This document shows, in pieces, positions 61,492 to 64,000 of a stretch of DNA of 64,000 nt. How positions within the stretch are numbered: the stretch's first letter is position 1; every line of letters starts with the position of its first letter. This stretch comes from Allolobophora icterica. Its lineage: Eukaryota; Annelida; Clitellata; Crassiclitellata; Lumbricidae. Below the pieces are notes generated by a model. It had not been told where the DNA came from, did no database searches, and saw only the letters and a list, made by a program, of their open reading frames with translations. Location: assembly GCA_963556255.1 (NCBI GenBank), contig OY744615.1:6208716-6272715 (forward strand), written 5' to 3'. Position numbers and translations under genes: made by a program.

Positions 61492-64000
61492 GGTGGTGGT
61501 GGTGGTGGTGTGAAACTTATAACCCCGGGCAACGCCGGGTAATCCAGCTAGTAATAAATAAATCAATCAATCGATAAAATGCATGAAACATGTGAAATCG
61601 TGAAGAAAATCAAAATTTGCAAAAAAACACACAAATTGACATAACTGGATCACTCAAACACAAGTTACTAATTAATAACAATAACAATAATAATAATAAT
61701 AATAATAATAGTGAACATTACTAAAAAATTCATCTTAGGTGCAAGCACTAGTTACTAATTAATAATAATAATTAATATAAAATAATGAGGCTTAATAATT
61801 CAGCTGAGGTTCAAACACAATATTAATAATAATTTTAATTAATAATAAATATTAAATACAGTAATTATTCAGCTGAGCTTCAAAGACAGGATTGCTATGG
61901 CTGCAAGTTGTTTTCATTCGACTTACAGCCAAGTACACAGAATCTTGTAAAGGTGCTACATAAATTCCTTTACAATTACAATACAGTCTAATCGAAACAA
62001 TTACGGATAGCACACCTTGAGGAACTTGAGGATGATTTCGCAATCCGTCTCACTCCCTTCTCCGAGCTTCTCACCCATGTTCTGAAAAGCAGATCACGTT
62101 TGTTAACAAGGTCACAACAGAAGACAACACGTAACCTAATTCAATCCAATGACTTCTGTGGCGCCGTAATCATAATGCACAACGCTTCAATCGATAATTG
62201 TTTCAATTGAAACCATAGTCTAATGTAATCAATAAATTCTTTCCACTGCATCGTTATCTATCGATGAACATTTCAACTGAAGCCGTAATTTAATCTCATC
62301 TAATGACTTCTATGGAACTACTATCATAATGCACAAGACTTGAATCGATAATCATTTAAGTTGAAACAATAGTCTAATCTAAATAAATTACACTTACAGG
62401 TGTTCCCTTTGAGATTGCAACAAAAAAGAAAGCAGGTTCCTGCCATATTACAAATTCAGGTAAAAAGCAAGTTTTCAAATTTGCAATCTGCCAGAATCAG
62501 TGGCCAAAAGACAGCGTTGATCCCCATTAATTGTTACCTGTAACTTCTGCTGTACCAGTGTCTAATGCACAAGACTTCAACCGATGACACACCAAAACCA
62601 AACCATAATCAGTTCATTAATTACTCACCAAAATGTCTTCGTATTTTGTTCCATCGGCGCGTATAGTGACATCGGTTACACGTCCGTGATCTGTTTTAAG
62701 AACTTCGTGAAGAAACTCCTCCTCAACCTTATCGAGAGCATCACGAAAATCATTCTTAAAGCCCTAGAAAAGAAATAATCGTCAATGTCAACGTCTCACA
62801 TATAATCACAACCATTTTCCCATAAAACTTTGGTTGCGTTGCTCTCCTCTTTTATCCAGGGTTTGGGCTGGCACCACCTGATGCAAGCAGTGGCAGAGTT
62901 TTAGCTCAGAGGTAGGTATGCTGGCAATTTCTGTTTAAAGACGCCATGTCATAACTATGATGACTAGCGTCACCCTCCTCCTTTATCCAGGCTTTGGAGT
63001 GACACAAGCCTGGATTGATGCTAGCGCATAAAAGGTCACTCAAAAGGTCACTGTTAATATGTCCAGTGCTACTGGTCAGAAAATAGAATCAGTAGAAGTT
63101 TAATACAAATATCTGACTTTGTTACTTTCCGGCTCTAGCATCTCCAGTTTTTTCATACGTTGGAATGAGTCATAATCAGACTCGTCAAACAATCGAATTG
63201 GTTCTCCTCTCTCTCTCAGCCTGCGTATGACCTGCAAAACATTCGACATAACAAAACTCATCAAAATCAACACACAAACAATGTACACCTATACGCAAAG
63301 AATTGTCAGTCTATAGCTGCACATGGTCATAAGATAGTAAGCATATAGTAGACAATGCTTAAAAAACAAAACAATCTATTGTGGGACACTGTCAGCCGAT
63401 TGTGGGACACAGCAGATGATTGGTTAAAGCGCTCGCCTTGTAACATGGAGAGTACAGGCTCAAGCCTCCTCCCCAAGACAGTGTCCTTCACTCCAAATCC
63501 ATAAGTACATGTAATAATAAAAATAATAATCTTGTTCTTTAATCAAGCGCCTGCAAACGCACTGTGCTGTACAGTGAACATACATATAGTAGAAACGGCA
63601 GCCACACAGGGCGCCTTACATACATGTAAACAGTAGAAGCACATGATAACAGTTGTACAGTAGTCGAATATAACTGTTTAAGCAGCAGCCAACATACGGC
63701 CCCAATCAAGGCCTACTATTCATTTAACCACTGCCACCTAGCGAGTGGAAGGCTGAAAAAAGCTTAGGGGTCTACTTGGTTCGATCTTGGTACCTTCAGC
63801 TCTTCACGCCAGTGTGTTATCCATTACTCTACGGACCCCCCACAATTAAATAGTGACAATTAACAAATTAAAGTAAAAAAAACAACAATAACAATAATTG
63901 AAAACTAATTAGAAATATGCAAAGAAAGTAGTCAAAATCTAAAACCTTAATGCGTACGAGTGTTAAATTTGTCTGTAAACTTTAGTTACCTCTTTTCTGG
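53588..64000 (-). CDS. PRPF18: pre-mRNA splicing factor PRPF18, C-terminal part (5' end outside the window)
   Basis: A U5-associated factor acting in the second step of pre-mRNA splicing, in the nucleus. Exons on the minus strand: 64000-63990 (partial, SRKE), 63231-63118, 62763-62629, 62081-62016, 59247-59107, 58206-58135, 56712-56557, 53683-53588. All introns are GT-AG and every complete exon is a multiple of three. Blocks: [20 protein letters not shown] (PRP4/PRP18 N-terminal motif), [81 protein letters not shown], then the highly conserved loop [52 protein letters not shown], and [20 protein letters not shown] ending NRD. About 263 residues are visible, as expected from the human protein. 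The last intron holds a 145-bp satellite and the terminal exon has a decayed duplicate at 43.3 kb. Confidence 0.96.
53773..54041 (-). mobile_element. tRNA-derived SINE, family C, most complete copy
   Basis: The reverse complement of 54036-53975 gives GGGATAGTCTAGTGGTTAAC (A box) and GGGTTCAAATCCCC (B box). The body reads GAAGTCACTAATGCTTCACA and ends in CCTCTCAGGT. In PRPF18 intron 7. Confidence 0.8.
54229..54248 (+). other. G-quadruplex-capable motif
   Basis: GGGATGGGAATGGGGATGGG: four G-runs separated by 2-nt loops, at the start of a G-rich stretch to about 54360, on the template strand of PRPF18 intron 7. Confidence 0.6.
54801..56470. repeat. 145-bp tandem satellite, 12 units, in PRPF18 intron 7
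   Basis: TGGAATGCCGTGAAAGAA recurs at 54801, 54946, 55091, 55236, 55381, 55526, 55671, 55816, 55961, 56106, 56251 and 56396, exactly every 145 bp; the last unit is cut short. Units are almost identical, differing mainly at GAAGTG versus GAAATG, with single changes near 55270 and 56437. Each contains the hairpin AGACGTTTTTTACGTCT. The array stops about 90 bp from the donor of the exon 56712-56557. Confidence 0.97.
56755..56965 (+). mobile_element. family C-related SINE, plus orientation
   Basis: Head-like GCATGCTGGACAACCTAGAG and ATCAAATCCCCACC, body ACTCGGCTATAAAACCAGTA and AAAGACAAGTTGCTAATACT. The body also occurs near 42212-42345. Confidence 0.65.
57600..57795 (+). mobile_element. 5S rRNA-like fragment, probable SINE3 or 5S pseudogene
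   Basis: GAACTGGATGGGAGACCATC with CCTGGG at 57740-57766 matches the 5S box C and the following arm. The 5' part only loosely resembles 5S, so a functional 5S gene is unlikely. Confidence 0.5.
58037..58106. mobile_element. TTAA-flanked micro-MITE, copy 3
   Basis: TTAACACTTTAACGACGAG at the left and CTCGTCGTTAAAGGGTTAA at the right, 70 bp, in PRPF18 intron 6, 29 bp from the exon at 58135. Confidence 0.75.
59522..60076 (-). pseudogene. hAT-like element, 5' part
   Basis: The minus-strand 5' end at about 60076 reads CAGAGGTTCTTAACAGGTGT. The frame behind it includes [40 protein letters not shown] and [15 protein letters not shown], which resembles the N-terminus of ZBED-type hAT proteins (a KW-DDYL-GF motif). 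It runs parallel to 3071-3330. Confidence 0.5.
60068..60175 (+). mobile_element. family A SINE, 3' part only
   Basis: GTAGGGACCTTAAGCAAGTC, CTTCACTCACATTTACTCAG, CCATCAGTTGATGG and the GGCACTTAATAAATAC tail; no tRNA-like head. Confidence 0.65.
60344..61551 (+). mobile_element. non-autonomous Helitron with internal arrays
   Basis: Starts TCTATATAAATATAGCC after an A and ends CCGGGTAATCCAGCTAG before a T, with a CCCGGGCAACGCCGGG hairpin near the end. It shares both ends and the TTTGACCGGG region with 31186-31646. Inside are a direct duplication of about 60 bp (60597-60654 and 60651-60708 regions), the palindromic minisatellite at 60925-61440 and a (GTT)n(GGT)n run at 61440-61510. No Rep/helicase gene. 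Confidence 0.87.
60925..61440 (+). repeat. minisatellite of GACTGCGAAGCAGTC palindromes
   Basis: A roughly 130-150-bp unit repeats about four times, each with two or three copies of GACTGCGAAGCAGTC (6-bp stem, GAA loop) and blocks CGCCAGAGGTCGCCAGACGC and CACGGCAGAGGTCGC. Variants GACTGTGAAGCAGTC (61200) and GACTGCAAAGCAGTC (60929) are seen. The left arms of the Helitron carry a related CCGCTGCGAAGCGG at about 60590. Confidence 0.9.
63395..63500 (+). mobile_element. tRNA-derived SINE, family A, head
   Basis: AGCAGATGATTGGTTAAAGC (A box) and CAGGCTCAAGCCTCC (B-box-like), then CAGTGTCCTTCACTCC. Confidence 0.65.
63530..63842 (-). mobile_element. tRNA-derived SINE, family B
   Basis: Inverse of the 45610 copy: CCACCTAGCGAGTGGAAGGC in the body and GCTCTTCACGCCAGTGTGTT, ATCCATTACTCTACGGACC at the head. 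In the PRPF18 intron next to the window end. Confidence 0.8.

Overview
This is a metazoan nuclear window: genes are split by GT-AG (and some GC-AG) introns, the sequence is AT-rich, and it is crowded with tRNA-derived SINEs, non-LTR retrotransposon fragments, hAT/Tc1-mariner/pogo DNA transposons, Helitrons and long microsatellites, with one 200-N assembly gap (12801-13000). The repeat content suggests a marine invertebrate. I cannot fix the phylum by eye; an echinoderm or other invertebrate deuterostome is only a guess.

Three host genes are supported. (1) 24156-42924 (+): a complete 15-coding-exon bubblegum-family long-chain acyl-CoA synthetase (ACSBG-like). The exons join in frame to 704 codons plus stop. 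(2) 46550-52075 (+): a small HMG-box protein whose box most resembles that of SMARCE1/BAF57, in three visible coding exons. (3) 64000-53588 (-): the C-terminal ~263 residues of pre-mRNA splicing factor PRPF18 in eight exons; the 5' part lies beyond the window. The HMG gene and PRPF18 converge on each other. A decayed second copy of the PRPF18 last exon and its surroundings lies at 43030-43640, directly behind the ACSBG-like gene, and that gene's apparent poly(A) signal falls inside it.

The first 24 kb has no host gene I can support. Layout: hAT transposase relics and nested MITEs (1-7.6 kb); tetranucleotide repeats (7.6-8.2 kb); two LINE 3' fragments, one split by a MITE (8.7-10.8 kb); a ~640-bp (TTC)n tract, a 95-bp satellite and the gap (11.9-13.1 kb); a ~4.8-kb array of ~49-bp units, many carrying the CRE octamer TGACGTCA, interrupted by a LINE end and a mariner element that itself holds a MITE (13.3-18.2 kb); a SINE and a LINE split by three more MITEs (18.2-20.7 kb); and a pogo-like transposon with a C-terminally deleted transposase (21.2-22.9 kb).

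The most distinctive feature overall is the insertion record. At least a dozen DNA elements have recognisable terminal inverted repeats and matching 8-bp target duplications. Several can be checked against an uninterrupted homologous copy in the same window, which lets the order of insertions be read directly. Other notable structures are a homogenised 145-bp satellite inside the last PRPF18 intron, hAT elements built largely from a CTTGGT-type minisatellite, and a Helitron filled with 15-bp palindromes.
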